Assembly (NCBI RefSeq): GCF_004330295.1
Contig: NZ_SJOJ01000001.1
Span: forward strand, 124,001-188,000
Length of the DNA: 64,000 nucleotides
Reading direction: 5' to 3'
Source: Rahnella victoriana
GTDB taxonomy: Bacteria > Pseudomonadota > Gammaproteobacteria > Enterobacterales > Enterobacteriaceae
The position numbers were made by a program, and so were the translations under genes. The first letter of the stretch is position 1, and every line of letters begins with the position of its first letter. The notes beneath the pieces were generated by a model. It had not been told where the DNA came from and did not search any database. It worked only from the letters and a program-made list of their open reading frames with translations. This document shows positions 47,574-57,446 of the stretch, piece after piece.

Positions 47574-48263
47574 TCAGCCTCCCAGCCGGATACGGCTGCG
47601 TTTTGCCAGCCAGTCAGAAACCAGTAACGCCGCCAGTGACAGCAGGATCGCCAGCACGCAAAGCCGCGCGGCGGCCCCTTCCGCGCCCGGCGTTTCAATC
47701 AGGGTGTACATCGCCAGCGGAATGGTGCGGGTTTCGCCCGGAATATTCGACACAAAGGTAATGGTCGCGCCAAACTCACCGAGCGAACGGGCAAACGCCA
47801 GCACCACGCCGACAATCACACCCGGTACGGAAAGCGGCAACGTGATGGTGAAAAACACCCGCCACGGCGATGCGCCCAGCGTACGCGCCGCGAGCTCCAG
47901 TTTCGGGTCAACGGCCTCGAGCGACTGGCGGATAGCCCGGACCATCAGCGGAAACGCCACCACCGCCGACGCCAGCACGGCACCGTGCCAGCTAAAACTG
48001 AAACTGAAGCCAAACCAGTCGTAGAGCCGCTCGCCGATAAACCCGCGTCGCCCCATCACCACCAGCAGCAAATAGCCAATCACCACCGGCGGTAACACCA
48101 GCGGCAGATGGATAATACTGTCGAGCAGGGATTTGCCGGGAAAGCGGCAGCGGACCAGGATCCACGCCATCAGAATACCAAGCGGCAGACTGCAAACAAC
48201 GGCCAGGCTCGATACTTTCAGACTGAGAAGTACCGCCTGCCACTCATATTCACTCAACATCAT
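47574..48263 (-). CDS. modB: Molybdate ABC transporter permease ModB
   Basis: Inner membrane permease (229 residues) with five to six helices. The EAA loop that docks on ModC is [31 protein letters not shown], and [16 protein letters not shown] is conserved with E. coli. The first of two adjacent ATG codons is used because it aligns in length with E. coli ModB. It lies 178 bp after modA, which may reflect a weak processing or regulatory gap, and two bases before modC. Confidence 0.95.
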   Translation of the reverse strand: MMLSEYEWQAVLLSLKVSSLAVVCSLPLGILMAWILVRCRFPGKSLLDSIIHLPLVLPPVVIGYLLLVVMGRRGFIGERLYDWFGFSFSFSWHGAVLASAVVAFPLMVRAIRQSLEAVDPKLELAARTLGASPWRVFFTITLPLSVPGVIVGVVLAFARSLGEFGATITFVSNIPGETRTIPLAMYTLIETPGAEGAAARLCVLAILLSLAALLVSDWLAKRSRIRLGG

Positions 48264-48441
48264 GTCGGTTTCTTAATCCTGAATTTATGTGTCGCAGAGA
48301 TAAAATATCGGCAAAAATTTCGAAGGCTTTAGTTCCCGTCGCAGTATAGAGAATCACAGAGGGGGAAAGAAACACAGAGATGGCGCAGCTCAGGTCCGGG
48401 TAACCCGCAAGACCTGAGCTGTTTTCAGCAAAAGCGATGAA

Positions 48442-49215
48442 TTAACCGCGTGGCGTGAAACCGTATTTTTTGAAGATTTCCGCCGCCGCAGGGGTTTTCA
48501 GATACTCATAGAAACCGCTGACTGTGGCGTTTTGATGGCCTTTGACAATCGCCATCGGGTATTCCACCGGCTTGTGGCTGGACGCCGGGAAAATACCGAC
48601 CACTTTCACTTTCTTGCTGGCGACCGCGTCAGAACCGTACACAATCCCGACCGGCGCTTCTTCACGCTCAACCAGTGCCATGGCGGCACGCACGTCACTG
48701 GCGCGCGCCAGTTTAGGTTCCAGCGTGGTCCAGGCGCCAAGTTTTTGCAGCGCTTCTTTGGCATAAATCCCGGCCGGAACGTGGTCAGGGTCGCCCACCG
48801 CCAGACGGCTGTCGCCAATCAGTTTGGTCCATTCGGTTTTCTCTGAGATATCCACTTTGTCGATTTTGCTGCCAGCCGCAGAAATCAGCACCAGCTCGTT
48901 GCCCAGCAAGGTGTAGCGGGTGTTATCCACCATCTGCTGTTTGCTGATGGCGTAATCCATCCATTGCTGATCGGCAGAAATAAACATATCCGCCGGTGCG
49001 CCCTGCTCAATCTGGCGCGCCAGCGTGGAGGAAGAGGCGAAGGAAGACACGACCTGCACGCCCTTTTCTTTCTGGTACTGTGTCGCGATATCCTGCAACG
49101 CATTGGTCAGTGACGCCGCTGCAAATACGGTGATTTTGTCTGCCGCCTGCGCCTGTACACCCAGCCCTGCCACCAGAACGGTCGCGGTGAATACTTTGCC
49201 CCATTGAACTGTCAT
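48442..49215 (-). CDS. modA: Molybdate-binding periplasmic protein ModA
   Basis: Solute-binding protein (257 residues) with signal peptide (residues 1-24, cut after VQAQA). The molybdate-binding core includes VFAAASLTNALQDIA, SSFASSSTLARQIEQGAPADMFISADQQWMD and the later RVAMALVEREEAPVGIVYGSDA. It delivers molybdate or tungstate to ModBC. First gene of the mod operon, with a ModE operator in its promoter region. Confidence 0.96.
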   Translation of the reverse strand: MTVQWGKVFTATVLVAGLGVQAQAADKITVFAAASLTNALQDIATQYQKEKGVQVVSSFASSSTLARQIEQGAPADMFISADQQWMDYAISKQQMVDNTRYTLLGNELVLISAAGSKIDKVDISEKTEWTKLIGDSRLAVGDPDHVPAGIYAKEALQKLGAWTTLEPKLARASDVRAAMALVEREEAPVGIVYGSDAVASKKVKVVGIFPASSHKPVEYPMAIVKGHQNATVSGFYEYLKTPAAAEIFKKYGFTPRG

Positions 49216-49245
49216 CGGTTTTCTTCGCCTTATGAAGAGATGTTA

Positions 49246-49269
49246 CGTTATGTAAGCGTTAATATAGCG
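49246..49269. promoter_or_regulatory. ModE operator of modABC
   Basis: On the coding strand CGCTATATT-N6-TTACATAACG matches the E. coli ModE operator pattern (CGTTATATT-N6/7-TACATAACG). It lies 31-54 bp upstream of the modA start, where molybdate-bound ModE would repress. Confidence 0.85.
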
Positions 49270-49337
49270 TGGCAAAAAATGATGTCATCCGTTTTTATGC
49301 ATCAGGGCGGGAGAACGTGCAGTTTGTTGATCTGAAC

Positions 49338-49370
49338 TAAAAAAAGAAAACCCGGCACAAAGGCCGGGTT
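49338..49370 (-). terminator. Intrinsic terminator of acrZ
   Basis: AACCCGGCC / GGCCGGGTT-type stem (AACCCGGC...GCCGGGTT) with a 5-nt loop and a U-rich tail on the minus strand, between acrZ and modA. Hence modABC has its own promoter. Confidence 0.8.
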
Positions 49371-49404
49371 CTGTGAATTTGCGTTTTCAGTGGAAACGAC
49401 TCAT

Positions 49405-49560
49405 TTAGTAATGAGGTTTCTCGCGGGATTCTTTTGAGTGCCCCACGTGGGAGATAAGGTTGAACACTTCGCCCAGTCCCCAGATCAGGCCCAGGATCAC
49501 CGCGATGAATACCGGTACCATGATGGCAGCGAAAATCAAACTTTCTAATAGTTCTAACAT
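49405..49560 (-). CDS. acrZ: AcrAB-TolC accessory small protein AcrZ
   Basis: A 51-residue ORF too short for ordinary gene calling. It begins [19 protein letters not shown] and continues through one transmembrane helix to VFNLISHVG and a polar tail, closely matching E. coli AcrZ (49 residues), which binds AcrB and shapes its drug preference. It lies upstream of modABC on the same strand, exactly as in E. coli, where ModE controls the region. Confidence 0.92.
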   Translation of the reverse strand: MLELLESLIFAAIMVPVFIAVILGLIWGLGEVFNLISHVGHSKESREKPHY

Positions 49561-49749
49561 GATAGCCTCACTCGACTGGCTGAATCGCCCGAAGGGCGAT
49601 GTAGGACTTCCTGTATGAAGTCAAAACGAAAAATCAAACTGTTGCGGATAATAACAGCACGGGACTGTAATTACTTTAGCATTTAGCCAACTTGCCTGCC
49701 TGCAGGTTTAGCGGCGACAATAAGGCATGATTCTAATAAGGAAGCTACA

Positions 49750-50532
49750 ATGCAAGCCGAAATTCTGTTAACCCTTAAACTCCAGCAACGTTTATTTGCC
49801 GATCCGCGCCGTATCGAATTGCTGCGGCAGGTGCGCCATACCGGTTCGATCAGTCAGGGCGCGAAGCTCGCCAACATCAGCTATAAAAGCGCCTGGGATG
49901 CCATCAATGAAATGAACCAGCTCGCCGATCAGACGCTGGTGGAACGCAGTACCGGGGGCAAAGGCGGCGGCGGCGCGGTACTGACCCCTTACGGCGAACG
50001 CCTGATCCAGCTGTATGAGTTACTGGCGCAGATCCAGCAAAAAGCCTTTGATGTGCTGAAAGAAGATTCCCTGCCCCTCGACAGTCTGCTGGCGGCCATT
50101 TCCCGCTTCTCCCTGCAAACCAGCGCCCGTAATCAGTTTTTCGGCACCGTGGTGGAACGCGGCCACAGCATTGTGCAGCAGCATATCGATATCCTGCTGG
50201 CCGACAGCAAAACGCAAATCCGCGCGGCGATTACTGAGCAAAGCGCCGACCGTCTGGCCCTGACGCCGGGCAAAGAGGTGCTGGTACTGATCAAAGCGCC
50301 GTGGATCACCCTCGGCTTCACCGCCGAAAATCCGCATAACGCCTTGCAGGGCAATGTGACCAGCATCCAGCGCGGTGAAAACAGCAGCGAAGTGTTGATC
50401 AAGCTGCCGAGCAGCGAAACATTGTGTGCGACCGTGGCGAACAGCAGCATCGACAAGCTGGCACTGAAAAGCGGTCAGACCGTTTTTGCCCAGTTTGATG
50501 ATGACAAAGTGATCATCGCCACGTTGTGCTAA
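49750..50532 (+). CDS. modE: Molybdate-responsive regulator ModE
   Basis: Transcription factor (260 residues). The N-terminal winged helix (residues 10-85: RIELLRQVRHTGSISQGAKLANISYKSAWDAINEMN) binds DNA, and two tandem TOBE/MOP domains (about 125-190 and 200-260; ARNQFFGTVVE, SIQRGENSSEVLIKL) bind molybdate. With molybdate it represses modABC, whose operator lies nearby, and activates other molybdoenzyme genes and moa. Divergent from acrZ-modABC and followed by modF. Confidence 0.96.
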   Translation: MQAEILLTLKLQQRLFADPRRIELLRQVRHTGSISQGAKLANISYKSAWDAINEMNQLADQTLVERSTGGKGGGGAVLTPYGERLIQLYELLAQIQQKAFDVLKEDSLPLDSLLAAISRFSLQTSARNQFFGTVVERGHSIVQQHIDILLADSKTQIRAAITEQSADRLALTPGKEVLVLIKAPWITLGFTAENPHNALQGNVTSIQRGENSSEVLIKLPSSETLCATVANSSIDKLALKSGQTVFAQFDDDKVIIATLC

Positions 50533-50655
50533 AAAAATATTCAGAATCAGGATCTTGCAAAATCAGCGTTTTCATTTTGCAGATTTGTCAATTGACTTGC
50601 AGAGGTGCAGCGCATATCCCTTATTTTATAATCATTTCAAAATGAGAGATAAAAA

Positions 50656-52125
50656 ATGTCGTCGTTGCATATTACGCAAGGTGTTTTCCGCCTCAGCGAT
50701 ACCCGAACCCTCACACTTTCTGATCTGAACATTGAACAGGCCGACAGCTGGGCGTTTGTCGGCTCGAATGGCAGCGGGAAATCCGCGCTGGCTCGCGCGC
50801 TGGCAGGCGATCTGACGTTACTGAAAGGCCGCCGCGAGAACAGTTTCTGCCATATCGTGCGCCTCTCATTCGAACAGTTGCAGAAGCTGGTCGCCGATGA
50901 ATGGCAGCGCAACAACACCGATTTGCTGAGCGAAGGCGAAGACGATACCGGCCGCACCACCGCTGAAATCATTCAGGATGACGTGCGGGATCCGGCGCGC
51001 TGTGCCGCCCTTGCGGCGCAGTTTGGTATTGAGAAATTGCTCGACCGCCGCTTCAAATATTTATCCACCGGCGAAACCCGCAAAACCTTGCTGTGTCAGG
51101 TGCTGATGCAAAAACCTGATTTGCTGGTGCTGGATGAGCCGTTTGACGGGCTGGACGTCAATGCCCGTGCGCAACTGGCGCAACTGCTGGAAACACTCTC
51201 CGGCGAAGGCCAGACGATGGTGCTGGTGCTCAACCGCTTCGACGACATTCCTGCGTTTGTGAAGAATGTCGGCGTGCTGGCCGATTGCACGCTGGCGTCG
51301 GTCGGTCCGCGGGAACAGGTGATGGCCGACGCACTGGTCGCGCAACTGGCGCACAGCGAAAGCCTGAATGGCATGGCGGTGCCGGAAGCGGAAGATCCCA
51401 CCGGGCGCGTCAGCCCGCCCTCCGGCAGCCCGCTGATCGTACTGCGTGACGGCGTGGTGGAATATAACGATAAACCGATCCTGCATCATCTGAGCTGGCA
51501 GGTGGATCAGGGCCAGCACTGGCAGATCACCGGTCAGAACGGCGCGGGGAAATCCACCCTGCTGAGCCTGATCACCGGCGATCATGCGCAGGGCTACAGT
51601 AATGATCTGACGCTGTTTGGCCGCCGTCGCGGCAGCGGGGAAACCATCTGGGATATCAAACGCCATATCGGCTATGTCAGCAGCAGCCTGCATCTTGATT
51701 ACCGCGTCAGCACCAGCGTGCGCAATGTCATCACTTCCGGCTTCTTCGATTCCATCGGCATTTATCAGGCGGTGTCCGATCGCCAGCGGTTGCTGACTTC
51801 GCAATGGCTGACACTGCTCGGTCTGGGCGGCGATGCCGGGGAATCGCCGTTCCACAGCCTGTCCTGGGGGCAACAGCGTCTGGCGCTGATTGCCCGCGCG
51901 CTGGTCAAACATCCGGCGCTGTTGATTCTCGATGAACCTTTGCAGGGGCTGGATCCGATCAACCGCCAGCTGGTGCGCCGTTTTGTCGATATCCTGATTG
52001 GCGAAGGTGACACGCAGTTGCTGTTCGTCTCACACCACGCGGAAGATGCGCCGCAGTGCATTACCCATCGTCTGAGCTTTATTCCTGACGGGGAAATCTA
52101 CCGTTATCAGATCGACGCGCTGTAA
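50656..52125 (+). CDS. modF: Molybdate-associated ABC ATPase ModF
   Basis: Soluble protein (489 residues) of two fused ABC ATPase domains. The first carries Walker A GSNGSGKS and LLVLDEPFDGLD, the second GQNGAGKS, SLSWGQQRLALIARAL and LLILDEPLQGLD. The first domain's signature (LSTGETRKTLL) is divergent, as usual for ModF. It follows modE at 123 bp, as in E. coli. Its role in molybdate metabolism is suggested by the operon but not established. Confidence 0.95.
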   Translation: MSSLHITQGVFRLSDTRTLTLSDLNIEQADSWAFVGSNGSGKSALARALAGDLTLLKGRRENSFCHIVRLSFEQLQKLVADEWQRNNTDLLSEGEDDTGRTTAEIIQDDVRDPARCAALAAQFGIEKLLDRRFKYLSTGETRKTLLCQVLMQKPDLLVLDEPFDGLDVNARAQLAQLLETLSGEGQTMVLVLNRFDDIPAFVKNVGVLADCTLASVGPREQVMADALVAQLAHSESLNGMAVPEAEDPTGRVSPPSGSPLIVLRDGVVEYNDKPILHHLSWQVDQGQHWQITGQNGAGKSTLLSLITGDHAQGYSNDLTLFGRRRGSGETIWDIKRHIGYVSSSLHLDYRVSTSVRNVITSGFFDSIGIYQAVSDRQRLLTSQWLTLLGLGGDAGESPFHSLSWGQQRLALIARALVKHPALLILDEPLQGLDPINRQLVRRFVDILIGEGDTQLLFVSHHAEDAPQCITHRLSFIPDGEIYRYQIDAL

Positions 52126-52160
52126 TCCCTTTCCGGCCTTCCGTCTGCGCAAGGCCGGCT

Positions 52161-52925
52161 TCACTCCTGAGCCATCAGCGCGGTGACCACGCCCGCCAGC
52201 GCCAGGATAATCATCAGGAAATACCCGTGTTCAACGCCTGCCGTTCCGGGCGACATCTTCAACAGCATGATTAACAAAGCCAGTGTGACCAGTGCGCTGA
52301 GCTGAAAAACGCCTGCATTAAGTTGTATTTCTTCACGCCGCGTCACGGCCTGAATACTGGCATCTCTGACGTGATATACCAGACCGGCACCCAGCGCGCT
52401 GAGCAACATGGCAGGCCATATCACCCACCAGAAAGGCAGCGCGTTCAGGGATAGTGCGATAATCCCCTGCCCGGTGACGAACACGCCAAATCCCGCCAGC
52501 AGACATTTATCCGCAGAAAGAGAGCGGGTTATTTTCTTTCCCGTCATATAACCGGCAGGCATCAGCAATACCACCGGGATCCCCGCCATCAGCAGATTCA
52601 GTGCCCCAAAACCATAGGCATTTTTCATCAGCCAGAGCATCAGCAGAAAGGCAGGCAGACAGACCACAGCGCCAAATGCACTTGTACACAGGCGAATCAT
52701 AAAGGCAGACGAGTGACGCGAGGTACGCGGCAACAACGGGTTCGGGTTAAAACGCTCGCTGAGCAGAAAGAGCGTAAAGAAAATGGCGGTCATGCCCGCC
52801 AGGGTATGTGTCAGCGGCGTATCCAGCCCGTAATGTCCGACGCCCAGCAGGGTGAGCGCCAGACAGACCGTAAATAAAGTGCCCAGCGTGGATGCCAGCA
52901 CGGGCAGGCGGGATGTCATGTTCAT
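52161..52925 (-). CDS. Half-size MFS-like membrane protein
   Basis: Membrane protein of 254 residues with about eight helices. The segment MPAGYMTGKKITRSLSADKCLL resembles the second-half MFS motif A, and the layout looks like the C-terminal half of a 12-14 helix drug transporter. Start MNMTSRLPVL follows GAGGAGAAG; the open frame upstream overlaps the promoter. Either a natural half-transporter or a shortened remnant. It is divergent from a LysR-type gene with 138 bp between starts. Confidence 0.7.
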   Translation of the reverse strand: MNMTSRLPVLASTLGTLFTVCLALTLLGVGHYGLDTPLTHTLAGMTAIFFTLFLLSERFNPNPLLPRTSRHSSAFMIRLCTSAFGAVVCLPAFLLMLWLMKNAYGFGALNLLMAGIPVVLLMPAGYMTGKKITRSLSADKCLLAGFGVFVTGQGIIALSLNALPFWWVIWPAMLLSALGAGLVYHVRDASIQAVTRREEIQLNAGVFQLSALVTLALLIMLLKMSPGTAGVEHGYFLMIILALAGVVTALMAQE

Positions 52926-53063
52926 ATTCTTCTCCTCAATCATTCTGTTCCGGTCACAAAGATGAATGAAATTCACCCTTACCGTATTGAGAAAGGAGCT
53001 TACACCGCTTATTTTAGGAGATTCAAAGTCATAGATCTCAGCCATGGATGAAAATATCTCATC

Positions 53064-53963
53064 ATGAAAATAATCCGTTTACCGCCACTCGGTTCTCTCA
53101 GGGCTTTCGATGCGGTCGCTGCGCAAAGCAGCTTCAAGCGCGCCGCCGAAGACATCGGGGTAACCGCGACGGCGATCAGTCATCAGATCCGGATACTGGA
53201 GGAAGCGCTGGGGACGGCGGTGTTTGAGCGCAGTGCCCGCGAAGTCCGGCTGACCGCTGCGGGAAAAATTCTCAGGCAGGCAACGCGGCAGGCCTTCACC
53301 GGATTGCAGGCTGCCGTGGAAGAGATCCATCATGCCGGTTTACCGCCTGCACTGTCGCTGACCACCACGTCGAACTTTCTGACGCACTGGCTGGTGCCGC
53401 GTCTGGCCGATCTGAAACGGGTCGCGCCGGAAATGGATTTACGACTGCACACCGGCATTGAACTGGTGGATTTAACACGCAATACCGTGGATGTGGCGAT
53501 CCGCTACAGCGAGACGGCCGATGAACGCCTCGATTCCACGCTGCTGTATCAGGACACTTTTGTGCTGGTCTCCGGCCCCTCACTGGCGCTGAAAACGCCG
53601 GAAGACCTGAAATCCGTGACGCTGTTTCATGTAGAAAATCGCCACATTCCGCAGCCCTCTCCCGACTGGGAAAACTGGCGCAGGCATTTTGGTCCGGCGG
53701 ATCTGAACATCGACAGCGGCTTGCGTTTTACCGACGAGACCCATGCGATCCAGGCGGCGATTGCCGGTCAGGGCGTGGCGATTGTCAGCAATCTGCTGGC
53801 GCAGGATTTTATCGCCAAAGGCATTCTTTCCACGCCCTTTCCCCATCATCTTCCCGGTGCAAATTACTCTCTGGTGACCACGCCGGAGAAAAAAGACCGG
53901 CCAGATATCGTGACCCTGCGCCGCTGGCTGCTCAGCAATCTGTCGCCCGACACCGGGTTGTAG
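53064..53963 (+). CDS. LysR-family regulator, GcvA-like
   Basis: Transcription factor of 299 residues. The N-terminal helix-turn-helix FDAVAAQSSFKRAAEDIGVTATAISHQIRILEEALG (residues 13-47) is followed by the effector domain beginning with SLTTTSNFLTHWLVPRLADLK. It sits between the half-size transporter, from which it is divergent, and the gal operon. The usual LysR pattern makes the transporter gene its likely target. The start codon lacks a strong ribosome site. Confidence 0.88.
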   Translation: MKIIRLPPLGSLRAFDAVAAQSSFKRAAEDIGVTATAISHQIRILEEALGTAVFERSAREVRLTAAGKILRQATRQAFTGLQAAVEEIHHAGLPPALSLTTTSNFLTHWLVPRLADLKRVAPEMDLRLHTGIELVDLTRNTVDVAIRYSETADERLDSTLLYQDTFVLVSGPSLALKTPEDLKSVTLFHVENRHIPQPSPDWENWRRHFGPADLNIDSGLRFTDETHAIQAAIAGQGVAIVSNLLAQDFIAKGILSTPFPHHLPGANYSLVTTPEKKDRPDIVTLRRWLLSNLSPDTGL

Positions 53964-54011
53964 TCTGAAAAAATTAGCGAAAACCCGGATCCGTATAACG
54001 CATCGCCTTCC

Positions 54012-54027
54012 GTGTAAGCGATTACAC
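54012..54027. promoter_or_regulatory. Gal operator 1 (GalR/GalS site)
   Basis: GTGTAAGCGATTACAC is a perfect palindrome that fits GTGNAANCGNTTNCAC, the GalR/GalS consensus, about 186 bp upstream of galE. Confidence 0.88.
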
Positions 54028-54120
54028 AAGCCGGTCATTCCGGCTTCACCGCCGTTGCCGCTGGCTTTCTGAACCGCGCGCGCCCTCTGTCTGGTCGGGT
54101 TGAAAGGTGATAAACTGTTT

Positions 54121-54136
54121 GTGTAAGCGATTCCAT
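54121..54136. promoter_or_regulatory. Gal operator 2
   Basis: GTGTAAGCGATTCCAT matches the same consensus at most positions, 109 bp after the first. The spacing is close to the 113 bp between external and internal operators in E. coli, which allows loop formation. Confidence 0.82.
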
Positions 54137-54212
54137 TTTATTGGGGATGGATCACCTTTTTCAGCCTTGCAGCGTGATATCGTTGCATCAAGATAATCAT
54201 CGGGGAGCTATT

Positions 54213-55229
54213 ATGTACGTCTTAGTCACAGGTGGTAGCGGTTACATCGGCAGTCATACTTGCGTTCAATTGATTGATGCAGGCTATACACCCATCATTC
54301 TGGATAATCTTCACAACAGTAAAGTCAGCGTGCTGGAACGCATCAATACCCTGACCGGCAAAACGCCGCTGTTCTATGAAGGCGACATCCGCGACCGTGC
54401 GCTTCTCGATAAAATTTTCAGCGAACACCACATTCATTCCGTTATTCATTTCGCAGGCTGGAAAGCGGTCGGCGAATCCGTGGCGAAACCGCTGGCTTAT
54501 TACGACAACAATGTCACCGGCACGCTGGTGCTGATCGAAGCGATGCGCGCGGCGGGCGTGAAAAACCTGATTTTCAGCTCCTCCGCCACGGTATATGGCG
54601 ATCAGCCCAAAACCCCTTACGTCGAAGATTTCCCGACCGGCAACCCTTCCAGCCCGTACGGCCGCAGCAAACTGATGGTCGAACAAATTCTGGAAGATGT
54701 TCAGCGCGCTGAGCCTGAGTGGAGCATCACCTTACTGCGTTACTTCAACCCGGTCGGTGCCCATCCGTCTGGCCTGATGGGTGAAGACCCGCAGGGCGTG
54801 CCGAATAACCTGATGCCGTTTATCGCGCAGGTCGCGGTAGGCCGCCGTGAGTCTCTGGCTATTTTTGGCAATGACTACCCGACGCCGGACGGTACCGGTG
54901 TGCGCGACTATATCCATGTGGTTGACCTCGCTGACGGCCATCTGGCCGCGATGAAAACCCTGCACAATAAAGCGGGCGTGCATATCTACAACCTGGGCGC
55001 GGGCTTCGGTCACAGCGTGCTGGAAGTGGTGAATGCCTTCAGCAAAGCCTGCGGTAAACCGGTGAATTACAAATTTGCGCCACGCCGCGACGGCGATTTA
55101 CCGGCGTACTGGGCGGATCCGACCAAAGCGGCGAAAGAGCTGAACTGGAAAGTCACCCGCACGCTGGAAGACATGGCCAATGACACCTGGCTGTGGCAGT
55201 CGAAAAACCCGCAAGGCTACCCGGACTAA
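54213..55229 (+). CDS. galE: UDP-glucose 4-epimerase GalE
   Basis: NAD-bound epimerase of the short-chain dehydrogenase/reductase superfamily (338 residues) converting UDP-galactose to UDP-glucose. GxxGxxG is at 7-13 (GGSGYIG) and the catalytic Tyr-x3-Lys is Y149-K153 in SPYGRSK. Start MYVLVTGG follows GGGGAG; the frame is open 24 codons upstream over the promoter. First gene of galETKM, under two Gal operators. Confidence 0.98.
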   Translation: MYVLVTGGSGYIGSHTCVQLIDAGYTPIILDNLHNSKVSVLERINTLTGKTPLFYEGDIRDRALLDKIFSEHHIHSVIHFAGWKAVGESVAKPLAYYDNNVTGTLVLIEAMRAAGVKNLIFSSSATVYGDQPKTPYVEDFPTGNPSSPYGRSKLMVEQILEDVQRAEPEWSITLLRYFNPVGAHPSGLMGEDPQGVPNNLMPFIAQVAVGRRESLAIFGNDYPTPDGTGVRDYIHVVDLADGHLAAMKTLHNKAGVHIYNLGAGFGHSVLEVVNAFSKACGKPVNYKFAPRRDGDLPAYWADPTKAAKELNWKVTRTLEDMANDTWLWQSKNPQGYPD

Positions 55230-55248
55230 GGCGCACTAAGGAAAGTTT

Positions 55249-56298
55249 ATGACCACGTTTAACCCGATTGATCACCCACATCGCCGTTACAATCCGCTGA
55301 CCGATCAGTGGATTTTAGTCAGCCCGCACCGGGCCAAACGCCCGTGGCAGGGTCAGCAGGAAGCGGTTTCTCAGGAAATCCTGCCTGCGCATGACCCGGA
55401 CTGTTTCCTGTGTCCGGGCAATACGCGCGTGACCGGCGATGTGAACCCGAAATACACCGGCACCTTCGTATTTACCAATGATTATGCGGCGCTGATGCCG
55501 GATACGCCGTTTGCGCCGGAAAGCGACGATCCGCTGATGCGTGTGCAGAGCGCACGTGGCACCAGCCGCGTGATCTGCTTCTCGCCGGATCACAGCAAAA
55601 CCCTGCCACAACTGTCGGTTGAGGCGCTGACGGAAATCGTCAGAACCTGGCAGGAGCAAAGCGCGGATCTGGCAAAAACCTATCCGTGGGTACAGGTTTT
55701 CGAGAATAAAGGCGCGGCGATGGGATGCTCTAACCCGCATCCGCACGGGCAGATCTGGGCCAACAGTTTCCTGCCAAACGAAGCCGAACGGGAAGACCGT
55801 CTGCAACGCGCGTATCTGCAACAACAGGGTTCGCCGATGCTGGTGGACTATGTGCAGCGCGAACTGGCTGACGGCAGCCGTACGGTGGTGGAAACCGAAC
55901 ACTGGCTGGCCGTCGTCCCTTACTGGGCGGCATGGCCGTTCGAAACCCTGCTGCTGCCGAAAGTGCACGTTAAACGCATCACTGAGCTTTCCGATGAACA
56001 GCGCGGTGATCTGGCCCTGGCGCTGAAAAAACTGACCAGCCGCTACGACAATCTGTTCCAGTGCTCCTTCCCGTATTCCATGGGCTGGCACGGTGCGCCA
56101 TTTACTGAAGGCGACAACGAACACTGGCAGTTGCATGCCCATTTCTATCCCCCGTTGCTGCGTTCAGCCACGGTACGCAAATTCATGGTCGGCTACGAAA
56201 TGCTGGCTGAGACGCAACGCGACCTGACGGCGGAACAAGCCGCTGAACGTCTGCGGGCGGTAAGTGATGTCCATTATCGTGAGGCCGGAGAAAAATAA
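55249..56298 (+). CDS. galT: Galactose-1-phosphate uridylyltransferase GalT
   Basis: Leloir pathway enzyme (349 residues) of the HIT superfamily. The nucleophile H166 lies in [10 protein letters not shown] with H164, numbered as in E. coli; metal-binding C52 and C55 (DCFLCPG) are conserved. It follows galE by 19 bp; its stop overlaps the galK start by one base (TAATG). Confidence 0.98.
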   Translation: MTTFNPIDHPHRRYNPLTDQWILVSPHRAKRPWQGQQEAVSQEILPAHDPDCFLCPGNTRVTGDVNPKYTGTFVFTNDYAALMPDTPFAPESDDPLMRVQSARGTSRVICFSPDHSKTLPQLSVEALTEIVRTWQEQSADLAKTYPWVQVFENKGAAMGCSNPHPHGQIWANSFLPNEAEREDRLQRAYLQQQGSPMLVDYVQRELADGSRTVVETEHWLAVVPYWAAWPFETLLLPKVHVKRITELSDEQRGDLALALKKLTSRYDNLFQCSFPYSMGWHGAPFTEGDNEHWQLHAHFYPPLLRSATVRKFMVGYEMLAETQRDLTAEQAAERLRAVSDVHYREAGEK

Positions 56299-57446
56299 TG
56301 AAACTGAAAACCAAAACCCTGGAAATCTTCGCCGATAAATTCGGCTACCCTGCGACCATTACCATCAAGGCGCCGGGTCGCGTGAACCTGATTGGCGAAC
56401 ATACCGATTATAACGACGGTTTTGTGCTGCCCTGCGCCATCGATTATGAAACGGTGATCGCCTGCGCCCAGCGTAATGACCGCACGATCCGCGTGATCGC
56501 CGCCGATTACGACAACGACGAAGACAGCTTCTCGCTCGATGAACCGATCCTGCACAGCGATGCGCACCCGTGGGCCAACTATGTGCGCGGCGTGGTAAAG
56601 CATCTGATGCTGCGCAACAAAGATTTCTCCGGCGCTGATATGGTGATCAGCGGCAACGTGCCGCAGGGCGCGGGTCTGAGTTCTTCTGCCTCGCTGGAAG
56701 TGGCCGTCGGTCAGGCATTGAAATCGTTATACGATCTGCCGCTGGATGGCGTGGCGCTGGCGCTGAACGGTCAGGAAGCAGAGAACCAGTTTGTCGGCTG
56801 TAACTGCGGCATCATGGATCAGCTGATTTCCGCGCTCGGTAAGGAAAATCACTCCCTGCTGATCGACTGCCGTTCACTGGAAACCCGCGCGGTCTCTATG
56901 CCGACAAACGCGGCGGTGGTGATCATCAACTCCAACGTGAAACGCGGTCTGGTGGACAGCGAATACAACGCCCGTCGCGAACAGTGCGAAGTGGCGGCCC
57001 GTTTCTTCGGCGTGAAAGCGCTGCGTGACGTCGATCCTGCCCTGTTCTTCTCCATTCAGGATGAACTGGATCCGGTGGTTGCCCGCCGTGCGCGTCACGT
57101 GATCACTGAAAACGACCGTACGCTGGCAGCAGCAGATGCCCTGGCCAGCGGTGACCTGAAACGCATGGGCGAACTGATGGCGGAATCTCACGCGTCAATG
57201 CGTGATGATTTTGAAATCACCGTGCCGCAAATCGACAAGCTGGTTGAAATCGTCAAAGAAGTGATTGGCGATAAAGGCGGCGTGCGCATGACCGGCGGCG
57301 GCTTCGGCGGTTGCATCGTGGCGCTGGTACCGGAAGACATGGTGGATAAAGTCCGTCATGCGGTGGAACAGCAATATCAGGCGCACAGCGGCCTGAAAGA
57401 AACCTTCTACGTTTGCACCGCTTCACAAGGAGCAGGCATATGTTAA
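56298..57446 (+). CDS. galK: Galactokinase GalK
   Basis: GHMP kinase (382 residues) that phosphorylates galactose with ATP. The signature [22 protein letters not shown] is at 27-48, the ATP-binding [15 protein letters not shown] lies mid-protein, and the C-terminal [16 protein letters not shown] matches motif 3. Coupled to galT through the overlapping TAATG and to galM by a 7-base overlap. Confidence 0.98.
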   Translation: MKLKTKTLEIFADKFGYPATITIKAPGRVNLIGEHTDYNDGFVLPCAIDYETVIACAQRNDRTIRVIAADYDNDEDSFSLDEPILHSDAHPWANYVRGVVKHLMLRNKDFSGADMVISGNVPQGAGLSSSASLEVAVGQALKSLYDLPLDGVALALNGQEAENQFVGCNCGIMDQLISALGKENHSLLIDCRSLETRAVSMPTNAAVVIINSNVKRGLVDSEYNARREQCEVAARFFGVKALRDVDPALFFSIQDELDPVVARRARHVITENDRTLAAADALASGDLKRMGELMAESHASMRDDFEITVPQIDKLVEIVKEVIGDKGGVRMTGGGFGGCIVALVPEDMVDKVRHAVEQQYQAHSGLKETFYVCTASQGAGIC

